DNA of 64,000 nucleotides from the NCBI GenBank assembly GCA_963668595.1, contig OY764876.1, forward strand, positions 434,001 through 498,000, read 5' to 3'. Numbering within the stretch: position 1 is the first letter of the stretch; every line of letters begins with the position of its first letter. The position numbers were made by a program, and so were the translations under genes. Under the pieces are notes generated by a model that was not told the origin of the DNA, made no database searches, and worked only from the letters and a program-made list of their open reading frames with translations. This document shows positions 1 through 9,086 of this stretch, piece after piece. The stretch comes from GWE2-42-39 sp963668595 (lineage in GTDB: Bacteria; Bacteroidota; Bacteroidia; Bacteroidales; Prolixibacteraceae).

Positions 1-2394
1 TGGATGGCCTCCTTTATCGCATTCTAAATCCACTGCGTATTCAATCTCAACCGGAGAGCCCATTGCTTCGCGGAAAAGGCGCAACAGAAACCGGATGGTG
101 TCAGCCAGCGGAATGGAATTGTATTTCAGAATATTTGCAAAATCAACAACGCGAGGTCCTTTGGCGTTGATTCCCGGAACAAGACTGTCGTTTTCGCGGT
201 GATATACCGAGGCGCAATGTTGCAGTATTCCGTCTTCTTCTGCTTCGGCCAGGGTGTATTTTCGGATAGCAGCTTCTTCTCCTTCATTTTCAATATTAAC
301 CATGTCGCGTTCCATGTCGATGGCATAGAAAACTTTTTGAGAGCTGCTTACCAGATCGCGTACCGTATTGTGGTTGATGTCGGGATAGCGCGGACAGAAG
401 CGGAAGGCGTTCTCGCCACCTACCACGTACATGCCCAGACCAATTGCTGCAACGGCAAAACCATCTTCGGGCTCCATGTACGAAACCGGATAGTAATTGA
501 ATGACTGGGCTACTCCACTGATGGATGGATAGTACTTCTTATTATATTCGTGCCCCACTACTTCCTGAATGACGACAGCCATTTTTTCTTCTTCAATTTT
601 ATAATGAACGGCATCGAAATAGGCAATCGCTTCTTCGGTAAATACACTGGCATAAACTAGTTTAACCGCTGTCTCAAGTTGCTGGTAGCGAACTTCCGGA
701 TCCGGATGATTATTCGGAAGCAGGTAGGTGGCATACACTCCGGAAAAAGGCTGGAGCAGCGAATCTTCGAATAATCCCGATGAACGAACGGCAATGGGCT
801 TGTCAACTTTTTCGATATACAAGCGAAGCCGCTCCTGCAAGGTGTCGCTCAGATTCGAATTCAGAAACATATTTTTGATATGCTCATAGCTGTTGTTGCT
901 ATACACATCGTGGTAGAGCTCATTTATTTCGAGAAATTTATCGAATTCCATTGCGCCAATAATTGCTGTTGCCGGAATGCGAATATTTAAATGGGGAATT
1001 ACCTTTTTGAAATCGATATTTTCGATGAAGTTGCAAATAAATGCCAGACCACGGCCTTTTCCTCCCAGTGAGCCTTTTCCCATTCGAACGATGAGTCTTT
1101 CGCATGAAAGCAGGTTCGCATCGAAATTAATAATTCGTCCGCGCATTTTGGCAATACGGGTTTTCTCGAAAACATTGAGACAAAACTGGCGCAGTTCTTC
1201 CGGATTTTTAAAATCTTCGAGCCGAACTGGTTTCAATTGCTCGGCAATAGTAATTTCGCCACGGGCAATAAGCCAGGTTGAAAATGAATTCCGCCGGCCA
1301 TGGTAAATCAGCGCTTCATCCGGAATTGTTCGAAACATTTCTTCGAACTCGCTCAGGGTGCGGGCACTCATAATTGGGGTTCCCGACAAATCTTTGAATA
1401 CAAAATTTCCGAAACCCAGATGTTTGTATATAAAATTGTGGATATCGAGCGACAGACTTTCCGAGTTTTTGTTGATGAATCCGGCTCCAATTCCTTTGGC
1501 TTTTTGTGCGTTGCAAACATTGTGGCTTTGCAGCAAAACCGGAATCGGGTAGCGCATGGAACTGATTACATATTTTAGCAGATCGACTCCCGCACTGTCG
1601 TCAATAATTCCATTGCGGGGGAACGAAACATCGGAAATAACGGCCAGTAAATATTTCTTGTATTTGTTGATGATGTTAACAGCATCTTCGTAATTGCTGA
1701 CAAGAATAACCTTCGGACGAGCCCGCATTTTCAGGATCATATTTAGTTCGTCGTTGGTATTGTCTTCAATCAGGTTTTGGGTTTGCGTCATTACCGTGGT
1801 GTACAACAATGGCAAATAGCGTGAGTAATACTGAATGGAGTCTTCAACAAGCAAAATAACCCGAACGCTCCCCAGTTTTGTGTCAGCTTCAAGGTTTTTG
1901 AGGTCTTCCACATATTTAATCATGGCAAGGAAAACGTTGGAATTACCATTCCACACAAACACTTTGTCAATCGACGGGTAGGTTTCTGCTGTTTCCTGAA
2001 AATACCGCAGATCGCCGTTGTTGTTCACAAGCAAAAGAATTGGCACATTGCCATTTGCTTTTCGTATTTCTTCGGAAGTTTTAACCGGATCGTCCTTATC
2101 TACACCAACCATGATGATTACCAGCTCGAAATCACGCTCCTTGATCATTTTTAACGCATCGTCCTTACTATTTACACTGGTAAAACGCGGATATGCGTAC
2201 AGGTTTAATTGCAGGTATTCGCCAAAAATTTTATCGGTAAACTGTCCTTCGCGAACAATTGAATAGCTATCGTACAAAGTGGCTACCAGCAGTACTTCTT
2301 TTACTTTGGTAGGCATCAGTTCCTGAAAAATATCGCGATCGCTTTTTGTACGCTTATATATTGACGATAAACTAATTGAATCCAACTTTTCCAT
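1..2394 (-). CDS. PEP synthase-like protein, N-terminal part (runs off the left edge)
   Basis: Reading from the ATG at 2394 leftward, the frame stays open to base 1, giving about 798 residues with no stop; the C-terminus lies outside the window. The first 150 or so residues look like a receiver/pseudo-receiver fold (beta strands such as ELVIIMVGVD and VPILLLVNNN). The middle has the glycine-rich nucleotide-binding motif GKGSLGGKGRG, followed by a RSSGLFEDS segment and a FSGVYATYLL segment typical of the ATP-grasp (PEP/pyruvate-binding) domain of PEP synthase/PPDK. PEP synthase makes phosphoenolpyruvate from pyruvate and ATP. The extra N-terminal receiver-like domain is a feature I associate with Bacteroidota members of the family; whether this one is catalytic cannot be judged without the C-terminal His and PEP-binding domains. 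Confidence 0.75.
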   Translation of the reverse strand, partial: MEKLDSISLSSIYKRTKSDRDIFQELMPTKVKEVLLVATLYDSYSIVREGQFTDKIFGEYLQLNLYAYPRFTSVNSKDDALKMIKERDFELVIIMVGVDKDDPVKTSEEIRKANGNVPILLLVNNNGDLRYFQETAETYPSIDKVFVWNGNSNVFLAMIKYVEDLKNLEADTKLGSVRVILLVEDSIQYYSRYLPLLYTTVMTQTQNLIEDNTNDELNMILKMRARPKVILVSNYEDAVNIINKYKKYLLAVISDVSFPRNGIIDDSAGVDLLKYVISSMRYPIPVLLQSHNVCNAQKAKGIGAGFINKNSESLSLDIHNFIYKHLGFGNFVFKDLSGTPIMSARTLSEFEEMFRTIPDEALIYHGRRNSFSTWLIARGEITIAEQLKPVRLEDFKNPEELRQFCLNVFEKTRIAKMRGRIINFDANLLSCERLIVRMGKGSLGGKGRGLAFICNFIENIDFKKVIPHLNIRIPATAIIGAMEFDKFLEINELYHDVYSNNSYEHIKNMFLNSNLSDTLQERLRLYIEKVDKPIAVRSSGLFEDSLLQPFSGVYATYLLPNNHPDPEVRYQQLETAVKLVYASVFTEEAIAYFDAVHYKIEEEKMAVVIQEVVGHEYNKKYYPSISGVAQSFNYYPVSYMEPEDGFAVAAIGLGMYVVGGENAFRFCPRYPDINHNTVRDLVSSSQKVFYAIDMERDMVNIENEGEEAAIRKYTLAEAEEDGILQHCASVYHRENDSLVPGINAKGPRVVDFANILKYNSIPLADTIRFLLRLFREAMGSPVEIEYAVDLECDKGGHP

Positions 2395-2471
2395 ACGTTC
2401 CCTTTTGGCTGTCAAATTATTAAAAAAAAATCATTGCAGAAATGAATAATTGTCGGAAAAAGATTTTGATG

Positions 2472-2506
2472 CCAGAACTAGACCAATTATTTATGATTTG
2501 TTCTGG
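2472..2506. repeat. Inverted repeat in a divergent intergenic region
   Basis: CCAGAAC at 2472-2478 is repeated inverted as GTTCTGG at 2500-2506, in the 279-bp gap between the divergent PEP-synthase-like gene and the gene at 2674. It could be an operator or a weak hairpin; a T-run follows on the plus strand, but no plus-strand gene ends here. Nothing else is obvious in this gap. Confidence 0.3.
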
Positions 2507-2673
2507 TTTTTATACTGTTAAAAATTGATTTTCTTTTTGTAAAGTAGTACATTAGATTCGTTTTTCCGACACATTTGCAGGGACGTTTTGCTGGCAGGAG
2601 AATGAATATTTGTTGTCAGAATCTCAAAAAAAGTTTTCTATCAGATACATTAATCTATTAAAATCAAAAAATT

Positions 2674-3033
2674 ATGTCAGCAATTACTGAAAAACTGGAA
2701 CGATTGGTCAATGCAATTGACGAAACGGTGACCGATTTTACAACGCTTGATGTGGTAACTGTTAGCGGAAAAATTCAGTCGATAATTGTTACCGACGGAG
2801 ATAAAAAAAAATATCTGAAACCCATTGATTTGATTCAGAATTACGATCCGGCAAACACTGATATTCATGTTGAAGCTTTTACTCACATTGATTTCGATCA
2901 GGATGTAATTCAGTTTTATAAAGATGGGATTACCGAAAACGATTTGACTTACAAATTACACCAACAGGCTGTTGAAGCTTCGCGTACTGCACGTTTGGCT
3001 GTACTCAATTTTATTAAGGAAGTGGTGAAATGA
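2674..3033 (+). CDS. Hypothetical protein, 119 aa
   Basis: Unrecognised soluble protein, acidic to neutral, without signal peptide or membrane segment. It starts with an amphipathic helix (SAITEKLERLVNAIDETV), has a central beta-rich stretch and ends in a helix (RTARLAVLNFIKEVVK). Its stop overlaps the start of the next gene (ATGA at 3030-3033), so the two are very probably translationally coupled and work together. An A-rich leader just before the ATG fits Bacteroidota starts. Confidence 0.7.
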   Translation: MSAITEKLERLVNAIDETVTDFTTLDVVTVSGKIQSIIVTDGDKKKYLKPIDLIQNYDPANTDIHVEAFTHIDFDQDVIQFYKDGITENDLTYKLHQQAVEASRTARLAVLNFIKEVVK

Positions 3034-4697
3034 AGTCTCCGTTTCCCGATCTCGACAAATTAATCAGCACGGCAGATTTTCATACTTACGACCATGGCCG
3101 TTATGATGAAATTGTTCAGATGCTTGCCGATTTGGCTTATTTAAGTATTTCGGCAGAGGATGGAAAAATTGTTGAACGAGACGAGCTTCGTGATGCAGTG
3201 CGATTGTTTCGGGAAGAATCTGTTCATGCAAAACTAATTCGGCCTGTAAATTTATCCTTGCCTTTTCCTGATGATCCGCAGAAAAATCCCCCCGAAATAC
3301 TTACGTATCGCGAATTCAGTTTATTGCAATTGCTGGTCAGTCTCGACGGTGATTTCAATATCGTTTCGTTTGATCGGATTTCGGATACTCCGCTTTTGTG
3401 CCGGGTGCTTCAGTATCGCCTGTATTTAATGGGCTTGGTTGACGATCGCCCAAATGGTTGTAGTAATGTGGAAATTTGGAAAGCTCTGGGGCGACTAAAC
3501 GAGTGGCTAAAACCCCTAAATGAAGCAGAACTGCTTGATTTTACCGGGGATATTTGGAAGCTGGTTCGCAGGCTTCGGGGAGGAGAACTGACGAAACAGC
3601 CTCTTGCATTTTTTAAGGATAATCAGGAGAAATCATACAGCAAATATTACCGGATAGATGAAAATAACACTGCGTTTACGGACCGGGTGGGCAATGACAT
3701 TGGTAGGAAAAGTTCCGCATTTCGAAATTTGAAAAAGCTTGGCAAACAAAAAGAGATTTTTCCTGAACAATTGGCTGAAGATTGTTCCGATTCGTTTTGT
3801 CGCTTTTCGGTGCGTGTGGCTCAAATTATTCAGTGGGTGTCGGGGCATTACTCGGGAGCAATTGACGGTAGATTCGGCAGTTTTACATTCGAAAGTTTTC
3901 TGCAATTGGCACAGATTGAGAAGGAACGGGAAAATGTCGATTTTAAGATTGAATATTTGCTGGGTTATGCCGGGAATTTGTATTGGATTGTAAATCTGCA
4001 CTATTTGTTTGGCGAATTGTCGGAGAATGCCGATGCAGGGGAAGGTGCAGAAAATGTTTTTGATTCATACCGACGTTTTTATGATTCGCTGGATGAAAAA
4101 GAACAGTCTCAGGTGGATGAAAATGTGAAAAAGGTATGGAAACAAGTGAATTTCGATCAGCGGGCAAATATGCAAAGCAGCAATTTTCGCTTTCGTCGTA
4201 TTTATCTGGGGGCACGAAGCCTGCTGCGTTCTTTTGGCCGTGGAGTGAAAAGTATTTTCTCGTGGTTGAAAAAGAAGATCACGAACTGGGCAACTGATTT
4301 GTTTAATCTGGTGCGAAACTTCGTGAAGTATTTGTTTCGCGAAATACGTGAAGCTCTTCGTTTATTTGCGCGAGGCCTGCATTTTTTGTTTTCCGATCGG
4401 GAAATTGTTTCGGAAGGATGGCTCACTAAATTCGATTTTGATATGGACAGCGCCACGTATTTGACTCAACCACTGACGGAGGAAATAGTGCAGGATCACA
4501 AACAGAAAATTGCCACCGAAGTGTCGGGTCTTTGGTTCTGTCTTACGCTTACCGGAAAGATTATCCATTTTATTATTCTGACGGGACTCGGATGGCAAAA
4601 TATTGTTGTACAAGCCGGAATTCTGCTTAAAAATTTGGTGAAAGATTGTTTTGCTGATCGGAAATTCGACGGTTTTACAGTAAATGTTGGCTCTTAA
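3030..4697 (+). CDS. Hypothetical protein, 555 aa, with peptidoglycan-binding-like segments
   Basis: Unrecognised protein overlapping the preceding gene by 4 bp. Around residues 255-290 a segment (IIQWVSGHYSGAIDGRFGSFT) resembles the PG_binding_1 pattern of a helix followed by G-x-I-D-G-x-F-G-x-x-T; an earlier segment near residue 125 (VLQYRLYLMGLVDD) is a weaker match. Residues about 390-470 are strongly basic and amphipathic, with repeated RS-L-R-F-R-V-KS-I-FSWLKK-like helices that could contact a membrane surface. There is no cleavable signal peptide. Function unknown; the peptidoglycan link is only a pattern-level inference. Confidence 0.7.
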   Translation: MKSPFPDLDKLISTADFHTYDHGRYDEIVQMLADLAYLSISAEDGKIVERDELRDAVRLFREESVHAKLIRPVNLSLPFPDDPQKNPPEILTYREFSLLQLLVSLDGDFNIVSFDRISDTPLLCRVLQYRLYLMGLVDDRPNGCSNVEIWKALGRLNEWLKPLNEAELLDFTGDIWKLVRRLRGGELTKQPLAFFKDNQEKSYSKYYRIDENNTAFTDRVGNDIGRKSSAFRNLKKLGKQKEIFPEQLAEDCSDSFCRFSVRVAQIIQWVSGHYSGAIDGRFGSFTFESFLQLAQIEKERENVDFKIEYLLGYAGNLYWIVNLHYLFGELSENADAGEGAENVFDSYRRFYDSLDEKEQSQVDENVKKVWKQVNFDQRANMQSSNFRFRRIYLGARSLLRSFGRGVKSIFSWLKKKITNWATDLFNLVRNFVKYLFREIREALRLFARGLHFLFSDREIVSEGWLTKFDFDMDSATYLTQPLTEEIVQDHKQKIATEVSGLWFCLTLTGKIIHFIILTGLGWQNIVVQAGILLKNLVKDCFADRKFDGFTVNVGS

Positions 4698-4827
4698 TAA
4701 ACACGAATTTCCTTATAAACAGAATTTGTTTCCATAGAGCGAATTGTTTACTTTCGTTTGTCGTGTGTGGATGAATTTGTTGTTCATTAACATCAATACG
4801 GCAAAATAAACCTTGAAAGAGAGAAAG

Positions 4828-5697
4828 ATGAAACGATTCGTTTTTTTATTGTTTTTTGTTTGGGCGAGTATTGTCACAAACGGGCAAATGCTGCCAGTTA
4901 TTTCTCAGAATGAAATTATATCGACAGATAGAGACCGGGAAATATTCGAAGAAAAGAAATCGCTTTTTGTGGGAGAGTCAGTCATGCCTATGGGCGAATT
5001 GGTGGCGGCTATTGGGAAATCATTTCAGGGAACTCCGTATGTAGCACAAACGCTTGAGAAATCGGCTGACGAAAAGATGGTGATCAATTTGCGGGAACTC
5101 GACTGTACCACTTTTGCCGAAAATTGTTTGGCGCTGGCAATCACATTCAAATCAGCAGAGCCCAGTTATGAGGCGTTTATCCGTAATTTGCAATTTGTAC
5201 GTTACCGGAATGGTGTCCGGGATTCTTATCCTTCCCGATTGCATTATTTTAGCGAATGGCTGACCAATAATGCATCGAAGAAATTACTCGCTCTTCCTGA
5301 CTTTGATGAACAGGAGAGTTTTTCCAAAACGATCAATTTTATGTCAACGCATGCCGATAGTTATCCCATATTAAAAATGAGACCTGAATTTGTTGGGCAA
5401 CTGGCTGAGATTGAAAAAACACTTAACGAAAGATCCATAAAATATATTCCGAAAGAGAAAGTTGAATCCATTGAGTCGCAAATCAGTGACGGCGATATTG
5501 CCGGACTGACCACGTCAATTGATGGATTGGATATGTCTCACACGGTATTGCTGATACGGGTTGAGGGGCGGGTGCATTTGTTACATGCTTCGCTGACGGC
5601 AAAAAAAGTGTTAATTAGCGAACACCCTTTGTCTGATTATCTGATGGAAGGCAAAAAGTTGACCGGAATTATGCTTGGTCGTCCGCTCAATAAGTAA
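4828..5697 (+). CDS. Secreted DUF1460 family protein (amidase/NlpC-P60-like)
   Basis: 289-aa protein with an N-terminal signal peptide (MKRFVFLLFFVWASIVTNGQ). The motif GTPYVAQTLEKSADEKMVIN followed by LRELDCTTFAENCLALA matches the DUF1460 family, which has an NlpC/P60-like fold; the Cys in LDCTTF is the expected nucleophile and the His in SHTVLLIR (near residue 242) a likely partner. Members are thought to be periplasmic amidases acting on peptidoglycan fragments. I chose the ATG at 4828 because GAGAGAAAG lies just before it and it gives a clean signal peptide; an in-frame TTG at 4813 is less likely. Confidence 0.8.
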   Translation: MKRFVFLLFFVWASIVTNGQMLPVISQNEIISTDRDREIFEEKKSLFVGESVMPMGELVAAIGKSFQGTPYVAQTLEKSADEKMVINLRELDCTTFAENCLALAITFKSAEPSYEAFIRNLQFVRYRNGVRDSYPSRLHYFSEWLTNNASKKLLALPDFDEQESFSKTINFMSTHADSYPILKMRPEFVGQLAEIEKTLNERSIKYIPKEKVESIESQISDGDIAGLTTSIDGLDMSHTVLLIRVEGRVHLLHASLTAKKVLISEHPLSDYLMEGKKLTGIMLGRPLNK

Positions 5698-5867
5698 TTT
5701 ATCATCTTTCTGTTTATTTAAAATCTATGATGGATTGAGATGTTTCGTTGGTTTTCTGAAAAAATGATGAGTTCAAATAATGTTTTCGTTAAAACCGATT
5801 ATTTGCAAATAAAAATGTAACATTCCTGTTTGTTGCCAAACTAAACGGGAAAACAACTTAAAATTCG

Positions 5868-6386
5868 ATGGTAAGCAAGGAAGAACGCTTTAAGGAAATT
5901 ATCGGGGATAACGAAAGTAAAATCAGGCGAATTTGCAGATATTATGCTACTTCAGAAGAGGAATCAAAAGATATTTACCAGGAAGTGTTGGTGAATATCT
6001 GGAAAAGTCTGGATTCTTTTCGTGGAGACTCGGCGCTTAGTACATGGATTTACCGGATTGCAGTGAATACATCACTGAGTATTTCTGGTAAATCGTTACG
6101 ACAAACAAAACTTCATTTAAATCTGGATACAGCTCAACTGGCAAGCCTGACTGACGAGTCGGACTTTGATTCAGAGGAAAAATTCCGGATTAGGCACGAA
6201 GCACTGTTAGTGGGATTAAATCAACTTTCAGTAATTGACAAAGCTTTGATTAGTCTTGTACTGGAAGGATTGTCGATGAAGGAAATAGCCCAGGTAATTG
6301 GCTTGACCGAACCCAATGTGCGGGTGAAAATTCATCGTATCAAAGACTCACTGCGGGAAACAGTTTCTGCTCAATTGGCCGATTAA
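5868..6386 (+). CDS. ECF-type RNA polymerase sigma factor
   Basis: 172-aa sigma-70 family protein. Region 2 is visible at residues 30-70 (DIYQEVLVNIWKSLDSF followed by STWIYRIAVNTS) and region 4 at about 115-165 (LSMKEIAQVIGLTEPNVRVK helix-turn-helix). It lacks regions 1 and 3, as expected for the extracytoplasmic-function group. The next gene, 22 bp downstream, codes for a small membrane protein and is probably co-transcribed; it may be the partner that controls this sigma factor, although it has no recognisable anti-sigma domain. Confidence 0.9.
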   Translation: MVSKEERFKEIIGDNESKIRRICRYYATSEEESKDIYQEVLVNIWKSLDSFRGDSALSTWIYRIAVNTSLSISGKSLRQTKLHLNLDTAQLASLTDESDFDSEEKFRIRHEALLVGLNQLSVIDKALISLVLEGLSMKEIAQVIGLTEPNVRVKIHRIKDSLRETVSAQLAD

Positions 6387-6408
6387 GAAAACATTAAACA
6401 CGAACATT

Positions 6409-6933
6409 ATGGATCAACTCATCAATAAACTCAAAAAAGAAGATCGTCGAAATTATGTGATCTCAAAACGATTTCAGGTTTTATATTGGATAATGACCCC
6501 ACTTTATTTTGCCTTGCTGGTTATTAATCCTGATCCTGATCTGACGCTGAACGAGCGTCTTGAAGGGACATTTTTTGTGTTGAGCTTTATTTCTTTCGCA
6601 TTAATTTTTCGCCATATGAAAAAATCATACGGTGAAATTGATTATTCGCTTCCGTTGGTAGTTATGTTGGAACAGGCTGTAAAACGCTACAAATTTTGGC
6701 AATTAAAAACAGGATTAGCTTTTATTCCTATGATTTTAATGAGTATCGGATTGGGCATTGCCTATTACGATCGGGTAAAGATTGCTGATCCCGTATTGCG
6801 AATTGTGGTAATTGAAGGCGTGATTTGGGGCGTTTTCACACTTGCATTTCTGGTTGGAGTGGGTATCTGGTACGTGAAACAGAAACCTTTGCGTGATCGT
6901 GCATTGCAAATGCTTTGCGAATTACACTCGTAG
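6409..6933 (+). CDS. Small integral membrane protein, 174 aa
   Basis: Four hydrophobic segments are visible: residues about 24-42, 57-72, 100-120 and 135-155. The N-terminal 20 residues are basic and cytoplasmic in the predicted topology. It follows the ECF sigma gene by 22 bp and is almost certainly in its operon. The position suggests a role in sensing or restraining the sigma factor, but the sequence has no zinc-finger anti-sigma motif, so this is inference only. Confidence 0.75.
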   Translation: MDQLINKLKKEDRRNYVISKRFQVLYWIMTPLYFALLVINPDPDLTLNERLEGTFFVLSFISFALIFRHMKKSYGEIDYSLPLVVMLEQAVKRYKFWQLKTGLAFIPMILMSIGLGIAYYDRVKIADPVLRIVVIEGVIWGVFTLAFLVGVGIWYVKQKPLRDRALQMLCELHS

Positions 6934-6961
6934 TTCGCAAAGCATTTGTTGACAAAATTAT

Positions 6962-7735
6962 TTATTTGGTTGCTTGCATTTGTTCTTTCAACCATGCAGG
7001 GCGGTTGGTTGTGATGCCACTTACACCTAGTTTTACCATTTCCTGCGCAACTTCTGGCTTGTCAACAGTCCAGCAAAGTACGTCAAGTTTAAGTTCTTTG
7101 GCGCGTTTCATCAGTGTTTCATCAATTGCTGCATATCCCAGGTCAAGACCGATATTTGCAGAAGCCGCTTGTTCTATACGACTTTCAATGGCAGCTTTAG
7201 CCGACGAAAGCCAGTAACATTTGTTGTCGGGAAATAATGCTTTGGTTGCAACAATGGTTTCCCAATCGAAAGCAATAAAAACCATTTGTTTTATTTTGTT
7301 GCTTGCATCGATGGTTTTTTTCAGAAACGGAAGCACTTCTTGTTCGCATTTAATTTCAATAACAAGGTTTTTCCCCACCGGAACCGTTTCAATAATTTCT
7401 TCCAGGAAAGGAATTTTTTCTCCGGCATATTTGGCATCTTTAAACGAGCCTGCATCTAATTTTCGCAGTTCTTCCGAGGTACTTTCTTTTATCTTCAGAT
7501 TTGTGCCTGTTTGCCGTTTGGTGGTGGCATCATGGTGTACCATAATACAATGGTCTGCCGATAAATGAATGTCAAGTTCCACGGCATCAGCACCTAATTC
7601 CCATGCAAGTTTTGCTGAGGCAACAGTGTTTTCCGGTGCAAGGTAAGAAGCTCCGCGGTGTGCAATAAAACTTTGTGCCTGAATATATCCTCCCATCAGG
7701 ACTGTTGCAGCACACAATAAAAAGACTTTCTTCAT
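6962..7735 (-). CDS. Glycerophosphodiester phosphodiesterase, secreted
   Basis: 257-aa protein with a signal peptide (MKKVFLLCAATVLMGGYIQAQ). It carries the GDPD catalytic signature: AHRGASYLAPENT near residue 25, then ADAVELDIHLSADHCIMVHHD, giving the paired histidines, the Glu and Asp of the metal site and the general-acid region. It hydrolyses glycerophosphodiesters to glycerol-3-phosphate and an alcohol, acting in the periplasm here. It is convergent with the membrane-protein gene ending at 6933. The length fits the single-domain GDPD family. Confidence 0.9.
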   Translation of the reverse strand: MKKVFLLCAATVLMGGYIQAQSFIAHRGASYLAPENTVASAKLAWELGADAVELDIHLSADHCIMVHHDATTKRQTGTNLKIKESTSEELRKLDAGSFKDAKYAGEKIPFLEEIIETVPVGKNLVIEIKCEQEVLPFLKKTIDASNKIKQMVFIAFDWETIVATKALFPDNKCYWLSSAKAAIESRIEQAASANIGLDLGYAAIDETLMKRAKELKLDVLCWTVDKPEVAQEMVKLGVSGITTNRPAWLKEQMQATK

Positions 7736-7967
7736 TTTGTAATTTTTTAGTTGGTTCTATAATTTTCGTTTCAAAATATATTATCAATTAAAAATTGTTA
7801 TAGTTTGATATACAGTTGATTTTTCAGGGGATGCATATGTTTGAACCCATATTTTCAAGAGGTGCTTTTTTTCTGAACTGAAATAATCAACGAAATATAG
7901 TTATAAAAAAGGAATAGTGTGTCAGCTGAAAATTAAATCAGAATTTTTCTTCTGCGGATATGTTTTT

Positions 7968-7975
7968 TATTTTTG
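7968..7975 (+). promoter_or_regulatory. Bacteroidota -7 box for the acyltransferase gene
   Basis: TATTTTTG matches the Bacteroidota -7 consensus TAnnTTTG about 30 bp before the ATG at 8005. A clear -33 TTTG is not visible, so this is a single-box call. The rest of the 269-bp divergent gap is AT-rich, with no other element I can support. Confidence 0.4.
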
Positions 7976-8004
7976 TCATTGGTACGAAATCATTTTGAAT
8001 AAAA

Positions 8005-8907
8005 ATGAAAATAGATACAGATAAAATTCTTATAGCCCTGTTTAAAGCACTTTCGAGGCTTCCTGAGTGGGCACTTTACCTGCTTGCTGACTTCGGTTAT
8101 ATTATTCTTTTTCGACTGATGAAGTATCGCAAAAAGGTGGTTTATAGTAATCTCAGCAATTCTTTTCCCGAAAAATCAGAAAAAGAAATAGACGATATTG
8201 CGCATAAGTTTTACCATCATCTGGCAGATATGGTGGTGGAAGGATTGATGCTTTACCGGATGCCTCAGAAAAAACTGGAAGAACGGCTCCAAGTGAATGG
8301 AATGGAAATTTGTGAAGATTATTTTAAGCAGGGACGAGGAGTGATTGTGCTGGGGATGCACTACAATAACTGGGAGTGGAATGCCGCACTGCAATTGAAA
8401 TCGAGTCATCAGTTACTGATGATTTATAACCCGGTTCGGCGAAATAAAGGGTTCGAACGTTTGCTACTCGACATGCGTGAGCGTTTTGGCGGAATGTCGG
8501 TGCCAGTTCATCTATCGGCGCGCAAGGCAATTGAATTCAATAATACGAGCAGACCGGGTATTTTATGGTTGGCTGCCGATCAAACTCCGGACAAAACGGC
8601 TAAATTTTGGACTACTTTTTTGAATCAGGAGACACCCTTCTTTTCAGGTCCCGAAAAAATTGCCATAAAAACGAATCAGCCAATTGTATTTTTGCATACG
8701 AAAAAGATAGCAAGAGGAAAATACGAGTCGAATGTTTCGTTGTTGTTTGATCAGCCAGCACAGGAAAGTCCGGAACACATTTTATTAACGTATGCGGAGA
8801 AGGTTGAGCGCATTATTCGGGATGAACCGGCTTATTGGTTGTGGTCGCACCGGCGGTGGAAACATTCGCGGCCTGAAAATATTCCCCTGGTTCCCCGTAC
8901 AAATTGA
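8005..8907 (+). CDS. Lipid A / lysophospholipid acyltransferase (LpxL/HtrB family), copy 1
   Basis: 300-aa LPLAT-superfamily protein. The catalytic HX4E motif is seen as GMHYNNWEWN near residue 116; PGILWLAADQTPD and FFSGPEKIAIKTNQPIVFL match the later acceptor-binding blocks, and the C-terminal WLWSHRRWK is typical of the family. An N-terminal hydrophobic segment (ALYLLADFGYIILFRL) anchors it at the inner membrane. It probably transfers a secondary acyl chain to lipid A or a related lipid. A paralogue with the same layout follows 179 bp downstream. Confidence 0.88.
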   Translation: MKIDTDKILIALFKALSRLPEWALYLLADFGYIILFRLMKYRKKVVYSNLSNSFPEKSEKEIDDIAHKFYHHLADMVVEGLMLYRMPQKKLEERLQVNGMEICEDYFKQGRGVIVLGMHYNNWEWNAALQLKSSHQLLMIYNPVRRNKGFERLLLDMRERFGGMSVPVHLSARKAIEFNNTSRPGILWLAADQTPDKTAKFWTTFLNQETPFFSGPEKIAIKTNQPIVFLHTKKIARGKYESNVSLLFDQPAQESPEHILLTYAEKVERIIRDEPAYWLWSHRRWKHSRPENIPLVPRTN

Positions 8908-9059
8908 CAGACAATAGATAACTCGAACAAGTTTTTACGAGTTTAATTGTTTGATAACCGAAAAATTGTAAATCGTTTAATCGTAAATGACAAATTCATC
9001 TTTCAGACGGTTTTTCTTTCATTTATGGTTACATGATAATAAATAATCATAGCTTTTCT

Positions 9060-9067
9060 TAGTTTTG
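9060..9067 (+). promoter_or_regulatory. -7 box for the second acyltransferase gene
   Basis: TAGTTTTG fits TAnnTTTG 20 bp before the ATG at 9087. Together with the 179-bp gap this suggests that the second acyltransferase has its own promoter. Confidence 0.4.
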
Positions 9068-9086
9068 TGGTTCATTAAAAATTGCG

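Noticed and set aside
2500..2512. Terminator after the inverted repeat at 2472-2506
   Set aside because: A short T-run follows on the plus strand, but no plus-strand gene ends there and the loop is 21 bases long.
3633..4613. Several antisense frames within the 555-aa gene
   Set aside because: Shadows of a well-formed coding frame; compositions are Ser/Arg-rich and unlike proteins.
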